From positions 1 to 64,000 of the forward strand of contig JAJYRQ010000018.1 of assembly GCA_021794015.1 (NCBI GenBank): a stretch of 64,000 nucleotides of DNA. The letters run 5' to 3'. A program made the position numbers and the translations under genes. The notes below the pieces were generated by a model that saw only the letters and a program-made list of their open reading frames with translations, ran no database searches and was not told where the DNA came from. Shown here piece by piece: positions 54,401 to 62,498 of this stretch. The stretch comes from Deltaproteobacteria bacterium. Its GTDB lineage: Bacteria; Desulfobacterota; Binatia; Binatales; Binataceae. Each line of letters begins with the position of its first letter. The first letter of the stretch is position 1.

Positions 54401-55873
54401 GATCGCGGTAATCGTGTGCGATTTGCCAGTGCCGGGCGGTCCTTGGACCAGAACATACCGTACATTGGGATCCTCCAGGGCCGCGAGAATCTTTCTTTGC
54501 TCTTCGTTCAGCGGAATCGGTGTTTCAGTTACAAGTCGCGCCGGTACTTCCAGCCGGTCCCAAAAGCGTTCGATCTGATCAGTGACGTTGACTGGGTTCT
54601 CGAGAAGCAATCCTTGGATGATGTTCTCGAACAACGCGCCCACGGCGGGCTCCTTGGAGGCGAGGTCCTTTAGCAGCGCTTCGTAATCGTTAAGGAGCGC
54701 CTCATCCGAGCGGTCGAAGACGGCGAAATAGAGCGCGGTGCCGAGCCTTACGCGTGAGGATTGCGCAACGTCGATGCCCGTAGCGGGGTCCAGCTTTGGC
54801 ACGTGGTCGAGGTCGAAAAGCGAATGCAGACGCCCCAGAGTACGGTTGATTTCCTGAGCCGGGGGCTCGCCGGGCTTCAGGTAGACGATTCGGTCATCGA
54901 TCCCGAACAGGGTCCGGTGCGCGGCCGGGAGCTGAAGTTCCTGTGCGACATAGTCAATGGCTCGCTTGTTCACATAAAGGTTGGAGTCGAGCTCAAGGTG
55001 GAATTCGGTTGACTGCTCGGGCTGCTTCACCGTGACCGGAACATACGCTACCGGGTAGAGAAAGTTGCCGAACCGAAGGTCGCATATGTAGAGATAGAGC
55101 TGGAGATTTTCGCCCATCCGGGTGAGCCCGTGAAGGTCGCGCAATTCGTGCCAGGCGTCTGAAGTCGCAAGACTGGCGAAGAAATCCTTGAGTCGCTGGC
55201 GCGCGTCTGCTTCTGGGAAAAATTCTCCTAAAGCGGCCTGTAGCGGCTCTTCTCTGCCGCTTACCGCGAGCGTGTTGAGCGCGGCGGGCAACTGGAGCGC
55301 GATTGCTTGGGTCAATGCGGCAACAAGATCGGTCTCAATTTCGAAGATCGATTCAACGGCTGAATAAGCGCTGTCCCGGATTGGCTTATCGAGCAGCGCC
55401 AGCAGGGGATGCACGAGCGCGCTTGCGACTTTGTCCTCAAGGACATGCGTGATTTCGCTGATGTATTTTTGAGGGTCGGACGCGGCCTGCCCGCGCTTGC
55501 TGCGAGCGGCCTCGACAACGCCTTGGGTTATCGCTGTGAACTTCTGCGGCTCAATTGCGTCGATGTACTGTCCGATGAGGTTTTTCAGCGCGGGCGGTAT
55601 GGGCGCCTTATAGCGGCCCCTTGGGACCGTTAGCTCGCGTCGCCCGTTCCCTGTCAGGTTCTTGGCGAGAAGCGCGACTACCGCATGGTACAGGGCTTCG
55701 TATTTCCTCAGCGGAACACCGGTGGTCTGATTGGCTTCGTTCCTGAGTTGGATACGCCGCCGCGGTGCCTGCTGGCGCTTAAAGTCTGTCTCAAGGAAGT
55801 CGAGGAAATAGCGGCTGACCTTGAATCCAAACTGTCGGAGGGCGTCGTTGCTCGCGTTCGTGTCTGGCTGCAT
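51497..55873 (-). CDS. Giant SF1 helicase with C-terminal nuclease and zinc ribbon
   Basis: 1458 residues from ATG 55873 (MQPDTNASNDALRQFGFKVS); an upstream extension to 56035 is Arg/Pro-rich and rejected. Residues 1-430 are mostly alpha-helical with no motif I recognise. Motif I VQGPPGTGKSHTITAIAFEC is near 475, motif II DLVVIDEASQVSVAQ near 943, with LVLGDRQQFSN following. Then DTCQGEERDVILYSM and NVGLSRAKECIHFVL. Near 1300-1325 is a DUF559/Vsr-like nuclease: YRADFLLIF and VNVVIEYDGFQWHF. A terminal zinc ribbon has YCGKCDQTKPL and YCLACKRASS. Probably a defence helicase-nuclease; flanked by two toxin-antitoxin pairs. Confidence 0.88.
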   Translation of the reverse strand: MQPDTNASNDALRQFGFKVSRYFLDFLETDFKRQQAPRRRIQLRNEANQTTGVPLRKYEALYHAVVALLAKNLTGNGRRELTVPRGRYKAPIPPALKNLIGQYIDAIEPQKFTAITQGVVEAARSKRGQAASDPQKYISEITHVLEDKVASALVHPLLALLDKPIRDSAYSAVESIFEIETDLVAALTQAIALQLPAALNTLAVSGREEPLQAALGEFFPEADARQRLKDFFASLATSDAWHELRDLHGLTRMGENLQLYLYICDLRFGNFLYPVAYVPVTVKQPEQSTEFHLELDSNLYVNKRAIDYVAQELQLPAAHRTLFGIDDRIVYLKPGEPPAQEINRTLGRLHSLFDLDHVPKLDPATGIDVAQSSRVRLGTALYFAVFDRSDEALLNDYEALLKDLASKEPAVGALFENIIQGLLLENPVNVTDQIERFWDRLEVPARLVTETPIPLNEEQRKILAALEDPNVRYVLVQGPPGTGKSHTITAIAFECILKGRTVLVLSDKNEALDVVGDKLTSAINRARPNASFQNPILRLGRVGANFGRLLSTGAITSIQSQYQAARPRRDEIDANIGQVRDRIIQSVAASIEQLSGMKLADIETFHKLEQSLRQRAAEVIAALERGPCPDPKPQLDDVLAWRRGPHAEAALAFLDSAAPDSVAHLTCLMRKSTLATQLTMLADDRAAFSIFQKLIPPDSHTLQASLARYDDLRMPLFAYLFRHKKLRALNAEVAQLLPVRNVLQLHRRLPELRRISKQLPKAEARARALGVPDEDFAEIYEAIVHRQEQFFDCSPLLRLLDLLDKAFARCGLGSLSAWRLGSQERFTEPSNFVAFCISLANFMQLCNSLTAREASIPQIDFVAERGQLEQLCAAKMTYEMDARFVNFVRNKAATAKALLGVIRSRQKFPAEAFQELRDAFPCIIANIREYAEYIPLEQGMFDLVVIDEASQVSVAQAFPALLRARKALVLGDRQQFSNVKALFAGNEQNRAWQAEIQQYFRSNISDRADRLQRAAQFDVKRSVLELFEWIANLRIMLRKHFRGYQELISFSSETFYNGQLQAVKFRGKPIEDAIKFTVLEHDGSREKLRNTNTLEARFILEQLDKFLDMDESPTVGVVSPFREQVALLSRMVLDQPNARDYHEVLKLKVMTFDTCQGEERDVILYSMVATSVHDALNYVFPVDLRNAEERAADALKYQRLNVGLSRAKECIHFVLSKPVERFSGSARVALQHFHRLLQDRSKAEPGQTDPKSPMEKQLLGWLRATPFFQKNRDRMEIRAQFPIGDYLRQLDPLYQHPAYRADFLLIFRDGERPVNVVIEYDGFQWHFTSPSQVSAANYAFYYKPEDIERQMTLESYGYKFLRVNRFNLGADPVTTLSDRLSKLIAIEQNGKTDNAVVGRIHKDAEALADGKMRYCGKCDQTKPLKAFWDKFLKGGKGGYGRYCLACKRASSHQAKFAY

Positions 55874-56197
55874 TCCCAGGATGGCCCCGGTTGTTCGCTT
55901 AGCGCGGGCTTTTGGGCCGGCGTCTCCTTTGCGGGAGTTGAGACAGCCGATCGCCGGGGAGCGGAGCGTTGCCCACGCCGAGCCGATCCAGAACTGTCGG
56001 CGCTCCGGGGAAATCCGGCCGCGCGGCACGCTCACAGAAGTAGGCTTCGCTCCGTAGCGCCGCGAGTTTCCCGGTGGCGGCGACGTTGATGCGCCTATTG
56101 AGCGCAGCTTGCTTCGCGCCGGCGTCGCTGCGCGGGTTTGTAGCGGGCGATGGTTGAGGAAGCGCGGCGGGCTTCGGCCTTTTCGTGGACACTGAGG
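55874..56197. other. Gap between giant helicase and TumA-type gene
   Basis: No supported gene; the region presumably contains the helicase promoter. Open frames are Arg/Pro-rich with no signature. Confidence 0.4.
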
Positions 56198-56575
56198 TCA
56201 GATCGCGATCTTCAGCGCGATCTCCTCAAAAGGCACGCTGGGCACTTTCACTTTGCGGCTGCCGCGCGGACGCCGGGCGATTCGCACAAGGCCGTGGCGT
56301 TCCAGGAGGCGGACGTCCTCCTGGACGTTCTTCAGATCGCGCCCCGTCATCTTGGCCAGGTCGTAGATCGAGTTCGGCCGCCGGTTCTTGATGGCGTGAA
56401 GCAGCGCCAGTCGCTCGCGCGTCAGAAAGTTGCGGGCTGCCTCGATGCTGGTGAAGCCCACCTCCTCGCGCGCTCCCTTTGGGACTTGCCGGCCGCTGCG
56501 AACGGCCTCGAAAGTTCTGGCGTCGTCGTCCATCAGGTCGCTGAGTGGTCTGATAGAAAAGCTGACGGTCTTCAT
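56198..56575 (-). CDS. tumA: Winged-HTH antitoxin, TumA-like
   Basis: 125 residues. The C-terminal winged helix is visible: LALLHAIKNRRPNSIYDLAK, then MTGRDLKNVQEDVRLLERHG and LVRIARRPRGSRKVK. This matches the HTH antitoxin found with TumE-type (DUF6516) toxins. Its start overlaps the toxin stop by ATGA at 56572-56575. Such proteins repress their own operon and bind the toxin. Confidence 0.75.
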   Translation of the reverse strand: MKTVSFSIRPLSDLMDDDARTFEAVRSGRQVPKGAREEVGFTSIEAARNFLTRERLALLHAIKNRRPNSIYDLAKMTGRDLKNVQEDVRLLERHGLVRIARRPRGSRKVKVPSVPFEEIALKIAI

Positions 56576-56922
56576 TTCGTCTCCCGGCCAAGGCTGGTCG
56601 CCTCGGTCGTGAAATCCGCGAGGAGCTGCTTCACAGTGGTGAAGCGATACGTTTCTTCTGGCTCTTCGACATGACGATGGTGCCCCTTTGGATGATGGTT
56701 GTCGTACAACAGCGCTGTTTTCTTTTCTCCCGAGCGGATGAATGCGAGGCGATACCGTACCCCTTCGGGATGTCGAGCGCTTCGCTCAGCGTGCCAAAGG
56801 GCAACCTCGTAGAGATTGCCGCGTTCGTCGGTCCACTTCCGATGCCTCAATAACGTGGCCCGCGCCACCAGCGCCGCTCCTCTACATGGCACAGCGTACC
56901 ACGTAGACATCGCGTCGTCCAA
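56572..56922 (-). CDS. tumE: TumE-like (DUF6516) toxin
   Basis: 116 residues. Family features: ARATLLRHRKWTDERGNLYE, HPEGVRYRLAFIRSGEKKTA, LLYDNHHPKGHHRHVEEPEE and YRFTTVKQLLADFTTE. The DNHHPKGHHRH box is diagnostic. The first 15 residues may be too long; the true start could lie further in. The family is a type II toxin whose target is not known to me. Toxin gene precedes antitoxin gene, as usual for this pair. Confidence 0.8.
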   Translation of the reverse strand: MDDAMSTWYAVPCRGAALVARATLLRHRKWTDERGNLYEVALWHAERSARHPEGVRYRLAFIRSGEKKTALLYDNHHPKGHHRHVEEPEETYRFTTVKQLLADFTTEATSLGRETK

Positions 56923-57019
56923 ACCGCCGGCTCCATCGGAATTTCAGGCTTGCCGCCCAAGCCCCTCGTTGCCGCTGAGTCCCTTGCCCCTCCCGCGCCC
57001 GCGTTCGCGTTCGGCCCGG

Positions 57020-57260
57020 CGGGTCTCCAACCTGCTCGACGCAAGCTTCTGCGTCGCGGCCCTGGAGGAGGCGCTAAGCCGGGAGCGGCCCGAAATCTTC
57101 AACACCGACCAGAGAAGCCAGTTCACCGACGACAATTTCAGCGGCGTGCTGCGGGCTCATGTAATAGCTATAAGCTTCGACAACCATGAGCGGCCCCACC
57201 AAGCGCTGGGCTACCGCACCCCGCGCCAAGTTTCCGGGCTAGCTCCCTTCAGCCACGCCC
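57020..57260 (+). pseudogene. IS3-family transposase (orfB) with internal deletion
   Basis: The frame encodes VSNLLDASFCVAALEEALSR, PEIFNTDQRSQFTDDNFSGV and then jumps to FDNHERPHQALGYRTPRQV. In intact IS3 OrfB about 50-60 residues containing the final catalytic glutamate and its surroundings lie between these blocks; here they are lost. The first DDE aspartate block is also missing. Left- and right-hand parts of the IS are not recognisable. Confidence 0.85.
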
Positions 57261-57286
57261 AGAGCGAAAATCGCTGTCCGCCTCCC

Positions 57287-57314
57287 GGCCTGCCTGCCGC
57301 GCAGCAGGCAGGCC
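57287..57314. repeat. GGCCTGCCTGC palindrome
   Basis: GGCCTGCCTGC at 57287-57297 pairs with 57304-57314 across a 6-base loop. A partial second copy of the right arm (GGCAGGCAGG) follows near 57322-57331. Same family as 46260 and 290. Confidence 0.85.
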
Positions 57315-57647
57315 CCCCTGGGGCAGGCAGGCGTAACCGGAGAACTGTTGGCACAACGAGGTCTCCACACCGGGGGGATTTCTACCTTGAAATCTGCTGT
57401 CCGCTGTCGCAAAGATCGGGTCTACCGCAGGCGTTAACCCGCATGCGCTCGATTTGGGCAGCTTGGATTCCGAGCAATAGCCGGCATCGGTTGCGTACTC
57501 TTGGGCGTGATGGCCGGAGTTCGCCTCTCTACCGTCGCTTCCCTCCCATCCCCAGCCCTGACATTTGTCGGACAGGCTCCGGGCCGGCGCGGCGCGCGGC
57601 TGCGCCGCAAGTGTAGGGCGAGCCGCCCCTTGCCGGAGCGGGCGGGC
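57315..57647. other. Gap between IS3 remnant and cysC
   Basis: No supported gene. Probably the decayed remainder of the IS3 element; no clear inverted repeat was found. Confidence 0.4.
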
Positions 57648-58214
57648 TCAACGATGCGGCGGGCCGCTGTTCAGGTAGCTGCCCAGTTCGAGTGCCTGCA
57701 AGAGCCGGGCGAGGCTCTCGTCCTCTGACTCCCGGTCGGTGTGCAGCACAAGCTCCGGGTTTGCCGGCTCCTCGTAGGGGTCCGAGATGCCGGTAAAGCC
57801 GCTAAGCTGGCCGGCGAGCGCTTTTCGATAGAGTCCCTTTACGTCGCGTTCGATAAGCTTTGCGACCGGGCAGCAAACGTAAACCTCGAAAAAACGCCCG
57901 TTCATCCGCCGCACCTCGTCGCGGACCGCCCGGTAGGGCGAGATCGCTGCGGCAATGGCTACCACGCCGTTGCGGGAGAGCAGATGGCAGACGTACCCAA
58001 TCCGCCGGATGTTCGTGTCCCGGTCTTCCTTGGAAAAACCGAGCCCTTTGGAAAGGTTCTGGCGTACCTCGTCTCCGTCGAGCACCTCGACCGGCGATCC
58101 CCGCGCTCGAAGCTCATGTGCCACGCGCTGCGCCAGGGTTGACTTCCCGGCCCCCGATAGGCCGGTGAACCAGAGGGTGAATCCCCGCGGTGTCGGGTTT
58201 GCAACGTTTGCCAC
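57648..58214 (-). CDS. cysC: Adenylylsulfate kinase (APS kinase)
   Basis: 188 residues. P-loop [20 protein letters not shown] near 14-33, [20 protein letters not shown] (APS site) near 48-67, [20 protein letters not shown] and [20 protein letters not shown] near 120. The LID segment [20 protein letters not shown] follows. It converts APS to PAPS. No cysND is adjacent. It is divergent from the grpE operon. Confidence 0.96.
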   Translation of the reverse strand: MANVANPTPRGFTLWFTGLSGAGKSTLAQRVAHELRARGSPVEVLDGDEVRQNLSKGLGFSKEDRDTNIRRIGYVCHLLSRNGVVAIAAAISPYRAVRDEVRRMNGRFFEVYVCCPVAKLIERDVKGLYRKALAGQLSGFTGISDPYEEPANPELVLHTDRESEDESLARLLQALELGSYLNSGPPHR

Positions 58215-58551
58215 TCAGTTCGGCTCCTTGCTTGGCAATAGCGGCCTCAATTGACGGCGCAGGGCGCCCTGCGTTCGACCAGCCGCCGCTGACATTTTGC
58301 ACAAAGCCTCGGCCCGATGCTAGCCGGCGCCGGAGGGTGCGCAGGTTAAGGGCTTGGCCGTTGGCCGAAGCCGAAACCGTGCTTAGATTTAATTTTGGCG
58401 CAGTCGGCGCGCTGCCAGCCGCACCCAGAGGGATGGCCGCGGTCAGTTTGGGGCGCTTGGGAGCAGCCGCCACGGTCCGGCAGTGGCAGCCTGGCACGGC
58501 CCGGCGGCGGCCGATGTGGCGCCGGCAGGCGGGAAAATATAGCTTGGCGGA
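58215..58551. other. Divergent promoter region of cysC and grpE
   Basis: No gene supported. No inverted repeat like the CIRCE element was identified, and no hrcA gene precedes grpE here, so heat-shock control is not evident. AT-rich pockets lie at 58383-58395 and 58533-58541. Confidence 0.4.
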
Positions 58552-59232
58552 GTGAGCAGGCTTTTGAAGCACGGGGAAAAAAAGCAGGATTCAACAGAAC
58601 AAGCTCAAGTCGGCGAATCGACGGCCGAAGCTGCCGCGTCAACCGAGGCGGTCGAGACTTCGGGGCTGAGCGAGATTGCAAGAGCCGAGGCGGCCGAAAT
58701 AGCCCAACTCAAGGCCGCCCTGGCCGAGAAAGACGACGAGATCAACCGGCTCCAGGACAGATACCTGCGGACGCTGGCCGACTCGGAAAACATGCGCAAG
58801 CGCCTGCGCCAACAGGCGGAGGAGATGTGCCGGCTGGAACGGGAAAATCTGCTCCGGCTGCTCCTGCCCGTCATCGACGATCTCGAGCGCGCCGTACAGG
58901 CGGCCAGCGGCGGGGGCAACGGCAAGTCGATCGTCGAAGGCGTCGAAATGGTGGTGCGCGCCCTTTTCGATTTCCTGCGCGCCCAGGGCGTGACGCCGCA
59001 GCAGGCGCTCGGCAAGCCCTTCGATCCCCAGCTTCACGAGGCGGTCGAACAATTGGAAAGCGAGGAGCATCCGCCCAATACCGTGGTCAAAGAGTTTCAC
59101 CGCGGCTACCACATCGGCGACCGGGTGCTCAGACCGGCCCGGGTGGCCGTAGCCAGGACCGCCGCGCATCAGCCGCCGGCCCCGCCCGCGCAACCTCGGG
59201 GCCGGGGCAACGGCTCCGATAAGCAAGCTTGA
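58552..59232 (+). CDS. grpE: GrpE nucleotide-exchange factor
   Basis: 226 residues. The GTG start at 58552 has a GGCGGA almost touching it, so the TTG at 58564 could be the real start. A Glu/Ala-rich N-terminus is followed by the long coiled coil (EIAQLKAALAEKDDEINRL), the hallmark RYLRTLADSENMRKRLRQQA near 77, LLRLLLPVIDDLERAVQAA, and the C-terminal beta domain ending with HIGDRVLRPARVAVAR. It releases ADP from DnaK. First gene of grpE-dnaK-dnaJ. Confidence 0.95.
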   Translation: MSRLLKHGEKKQDSTEQAQVGESTAEAAASTEAVETSGLSEIARAEAAEIAQLKAALAEKDDEINRLQDRYLRTLADSENMRKRLRQQAEEMCRLERENLLRLLLPVIDDLERAVQAASGGGNGKSIVEGVEMVVRALFDFLRAQGVTPQQALGKPFDPQLHEAVEQLESEEHPPNTVVKEFHRGYHIGDRVLRPARVAVARTAAHQPPAPPAQPRGRGNGSDKQA

Positions 59233-59278
59233 AAACGGTCGAAGAATAGTTAGGTTACCCTAAGAGGTTTTCCAGACC

Positions 59279-61207
59279 ATGCCCAAAGTAATAGGAATCG
59301 ATCTCGGCACGACCAATAGCTGCGTGGCGGTGATGGAGGGCGGAGAGCCGGTTGTCATCGCCAATTCCGAGGGCAGCCGGACAACGCCTTCGGTCGTCGC
59401 AGTAGCCGACTCGGGCGAGTTGCTGGTCGGGCAGATTGCCAAGCGGCAAGGGATTACCAATCCTGCCAACACGCTTTTCGCGATTAAGCGCCTGATGGGC
59501 CGGCGCTATGACGAGCCCGAGGTCCAGAAGGCGCTTAAGGTGCTGCCCTACAACGTGGTGAAGCACGAGGACGGTGCCGCCTGGGTGGAAGTCCGCGGCA
59601 AGCGTTACAGCCCGCCCGAAATCTCGGCCTACATCCTGCAAAAAATGAGGCAGACCGCCGAGGACTACCTGGGCGAAAAAGTGACCGAAGCGGTCATCAC
59701 CGTGCCGGCCTACTTCAACGACAGCCAGCGCCAGGCCACCAAGGATGCCGGCCGCATCGCCGGGCTCAACGTCTTGCGGATCATCAACGAGCCAACGGCT
59801 GCCTCCCTGGCCTACGGTCTCGACAAGAAAAAGGAGCAGAAGATAGCGGTCTTTGACCTGGGCGGAGGCACTTTCGACATCTCGATCCTCGAACTGGGCG
59901 AGGGAGTGTTCGAGGTCAAGGCGACCAACGGCGACACCTTCCTGGGCGGCGAAGACTTCGACCAGCGGATAATCGACTACCTGGCCGACGAGTTCAAGAA
60001 GGACCAGGGTATCGACCTGCGCAAGGATCGCATGGCGCTGCAGCGGCTCAAGGAGGCGGCGGAGAAGGCCAAGTGCGAGCTTTCCACCGTGATGGAGACC
60101 GACATCAACCTGCCCTTCATAACGGCCGACCAGGCGGGTCCCAAGCACCTCACCATGAAGCTTACCCGGGCCAAGCTCGAGGCGCTGTGCGCGGACCTGC
60201 TGGACAAGCTCGAAAGTCCCTGCATCACCGCGCTTAAGGACGCAGGGCTGCGCTCCAGCGATATCAATGAAGTCGTGCTGGTGGGCGGGATGACGCGGAT
60301 GCCGGCGGTGCAGGAAAGGGTGCGCCGGCTGTTCGGCCGCGAAGGCCACAAAGGCGTCAACCCGGACGAGGTGGTGGCGGTGGGCGCGGCGATCCAGGCC
60401 GGCGTGCTCAAGGGCGAGGTCAAGGACGTCCTGCTGCTGGACGTGACGCCGCTGTCGCTGGGAATCGAGACGCTGGGGGGCGTCTTCACCAAACTCATCG
60501 AGCGCAACACCACGATCCCGACGCGCAAGACCCAGGTCTTCTCGACCGCCCAGGATAACCAGACCGCGGTCACGATTCGGGTCTTCCAGGGCGAGCGCGA
60601 GATGGCCAGCGACAACAAGCTGCTCGGCCAATTCGACCTGGTCGGCATCCCGCCCGCTCCGCGCGGCCTGCCCCAGATCGAGGTCACCTTCGACATCGAC
60701 GCCAACGGCATCCTGAACGTGCATGCCAAGGACCTTGCCACCAACAAGGAGCAGTCGATCCGAATCACCGCCTCTTCCGGCCTGAACGAGCAGGAGATCA
60801 AGCGGATGGTTGACGAGGCCGGGCGGCACGCCGACGAAGACCGCACGCGCCGGGCGTTGGCCGAGGCCCGCAACAAGCTGGATAACCTGGCTTACACCAC
60901 CGAGCGAACGCTCAAGGAGTACGCCGGCCAGATCGACGAAGCGGCGCGCCGCTCGGTCGAGGAGGCGCTGGGCGAGGCCAAGGCCAAGCTCGAATCCAAG
61001 GACGTCGACGAACTTAACCGTGCCGCCGACAAGCTCGCTGCCGCCTCGCACCGGTTGGCCGAGCTGATGTACAGCAAGACCCGCCAGGCACAGCCGGACG
61101 CCGCAGCGCAGCAGACCGGGCAGTCTGCCTCGGGCGACGGTCGGAGCGCCGGCCCGGCCCCCGGCAAGGAGGAGGTTGTTGACGCCGATTTCAAAGAAGT
61201 CAAGTAG
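59279..61207 (+). CDS. dnaK: Hsp70 chaperone DnaK
   Basis: 642 residues. [20 protein letters not shown] (signature 1), [20 protein letters not shown] (signature 2) and [20 protein letters not shown] (signature 3), with ATPase residues intact. The substrate domain has [20 protein letters not shown], and the C-terminus ends [12 protein letters not shown], typical of DnaK. Folds nascent and stress-damaged proteins with DnaJ and GrpE. 46 bp after grpE. Confidence 0.98.
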   Translation: MPKVIGIDLGTTNSCVAVMEGGEPVVIANSEGSRTTPSVVAVADSGELLVGQIAKRQGITNPANTLFAIKRLMGRRYDEPEVQKALKVLPYNVVKHEDGAAWVEVRGKRYSPPEISAYILQKMRQTAEDYLGEKVTEAVITVPAYFNDSQRQATKDAGRIAGLNVLRIINEPTAASLAYGLDKKKEQKIAVFDLGGGTFDISILELGEGVFEVKATNGDTFLGGEDFDQRIIDYLADEFKKDQGIDLRKDRMALQRLKEAAEKAKCELSTVMETDINLPFITADQAGPKHLTMKLTRAKLEALCADLLDKLESPCITALKDAGLRSSDINEVVLVGGMTRMPAVQERVRRLFGREGHKGVNPDEVVAVGAAIQAGVLKGEVKDVLLLDVTPLSLGIETLGGVFTKLIERNTTIPTRKTQVFSTAQDNQTAVTIRVFQGEREMASDNKLLGQFDLVGIPPAPRGLPQIEVTFDIDANGILNVHAKDLATNKEQSIRITASSGLNEQEIKRMVDEAGRHADEDRTRRALAEARNKLDNLAYTTERTLKEYAGQIDEAARRSVEEALGEAKAKLESKDVDELNRAADKLAAASHRLAELMYSKTRQAQPDAAAQQTGQSASGDGRSAGPAPGKEEVVDADFKEVK

Positions 61208-61279
61208 GCCGGGCGCTCCGGCCTAGCGCCGGCCGGTCCGCTTACCTGGCCGCCGCCGTTCGGGTAGAGTTCCCTACTG

Positions 61280-62410
61280 ATGCCTGCGCAGAAAAAGCGG
61301 GACTATTACGAGGTGCTCGGGGTCGGGCGCGGTGCCGCCGAAGAGGAGATAAAGAAGGCTTACCGGCGCCTGGCGATCCAGTACCATCCGGACCGCAATC
61401 CGGGGAACCGGGAAGCCGAGGAACGCTTCAAGGAGATAAACGAAGCCTACCAAATCCTGTCGGATGCCGGGCGACGCGCCCAGTACGACCGCTTCGGCCA
61501 CGACGCCTTTCAGGGTCCCAACGCGGCGGGCGGCTTTGGCTTCGAGTTCAGCCAGGGATTCGAGGAAGTTTTTTCCGACATTTTCGGCGATTTCTTCGGT
61601 ACCGGCCGCAGCCGGTCGCGCTCGCGCAGCCGGCGCGGCGACGACCTGCGCTACGACCTCGAGGTGGACTTCGAGGAGGCGGCGCGGGGAGTCGAGAAGA
61701 CGCTCAAGTTCCAGCGCTTGTCCCAGTGCGAGAGCTGCGCCGGCACCGGCGCCCGCGGCGGCGTTCAGGGCGTGCGGACCTGCCCCAACTGCCGCGGCAC
61801 CGGCCAGGTCAGGACGCAGCAGGGTTTCTTTTCCATTTCCACCACCTGCGGCCAGTGCCGCGGCGAAGGCACGATCGTTGCTGAGCCCTGCCCCAAGTGC
61901 CAGGGGCAGGGACGGGTGCGCCGCCAGCAGTCACTGGTGGTCACCATTCCTGCGGGTGTCGACAGCGGCTCGCGGCTCAAGCTTCGCGGCGAGGGCGACG
62001 CCGGGATCGGCGCCGGGCCGGCAGGCGACTTGTACGTGGTCGTCCACCTGCGCGAGCATGCGCTTTTCACCCGCCAGGACAACGACGTCGTGGTCGAGGT
62101 GCCGATAAGCTTTCCGCAGGCGGCGCTGGGCACGGAAATGGATGTCCCCACACTGGAAGGCAAGGTCAAGGTCAGAGTTCCTCCGGGGACCCAGTCGGGG
62201 AAAGTCTTTCGCCTCAAGGGAAAGGGGTTTCCCGACCTTCACGGTCACGGCCGGGGCGACGAGCTGGTGAAGTTTGTGGTCGAGACTCCGCGCCGGCTCA
62301 CCGCGCGTCAGCGCGAGCTGCTCGAGGAGTTTGCCCGGATCGACGGCGAGGAAGTGAACCATCCGCTCTCGCGCGGCTTTGTCGACAAGCTAAAACAGAT
62401 GTTCGGCTAG
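61280..62410 (+). CDS. dnaJ: Hsp40 co-chaperone DnaJ
   Basis: 376 residues. J-domain with HPD in [20 protein letters not shown] near 35. The Gly/Phe linker [20 protein letters not shown] and four zinc-binding repeats [27 protein letters not shown] and CPKCQGQGR near 145-200 identify a class I DnaJ. The C-terminal domains include [20 protein letters not shown]. Third gene of the chaperone operon, 72 bp after dnaK. Confidence 0.98.
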   Translation: MPAQKKRDYYEVLGVGRGAAEEEIKKAYRRLAIQYHPDRNPGNREAEERFKEINEAYQILSDAGRRAQYDRFGHDAFQGPNAAGGFGFEFSQGFEEVFSDIFGDFFGTGRSRSRSRSRRGDDLRYDLEVDFEEAARGVEKTLKFQRLSQCESCAGTGARGGVQGVRTCPNCRGTGQVRTQQGFFSISTTCGQCRGEGTIVAEPCPKCQGQGRVRRQQSLVVTIPAGVDSGSRLKLRGEGDAGIGAGPAGDLYVVVHLREHALFTRQDNDVVVEVPISFPQAALGTEMDVPTLEGKVKVRVPPGTQSGKVFRLKGKGFPDLHGHGRGDELVKFVVETPRRLTARQRELLEEFARIDGEEVNHPLSRGFVDKLKQMFG

Positions 62411-62498
62411 GGTCGCGCCGGCGCCGCTCGGCAGGCGCGCGAGCCTGGCGGTTTGGCGCCTGAGCCAGGGGCGGAGGCGACCGTCAGGCTGCCGGCGC

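Noticed and set aside
59255-61051. 598-codon antisense frame over dnaK
   Set aside because: It is the known antisense shadow of dnaK; the plus-strand DnaK signatures are complete.
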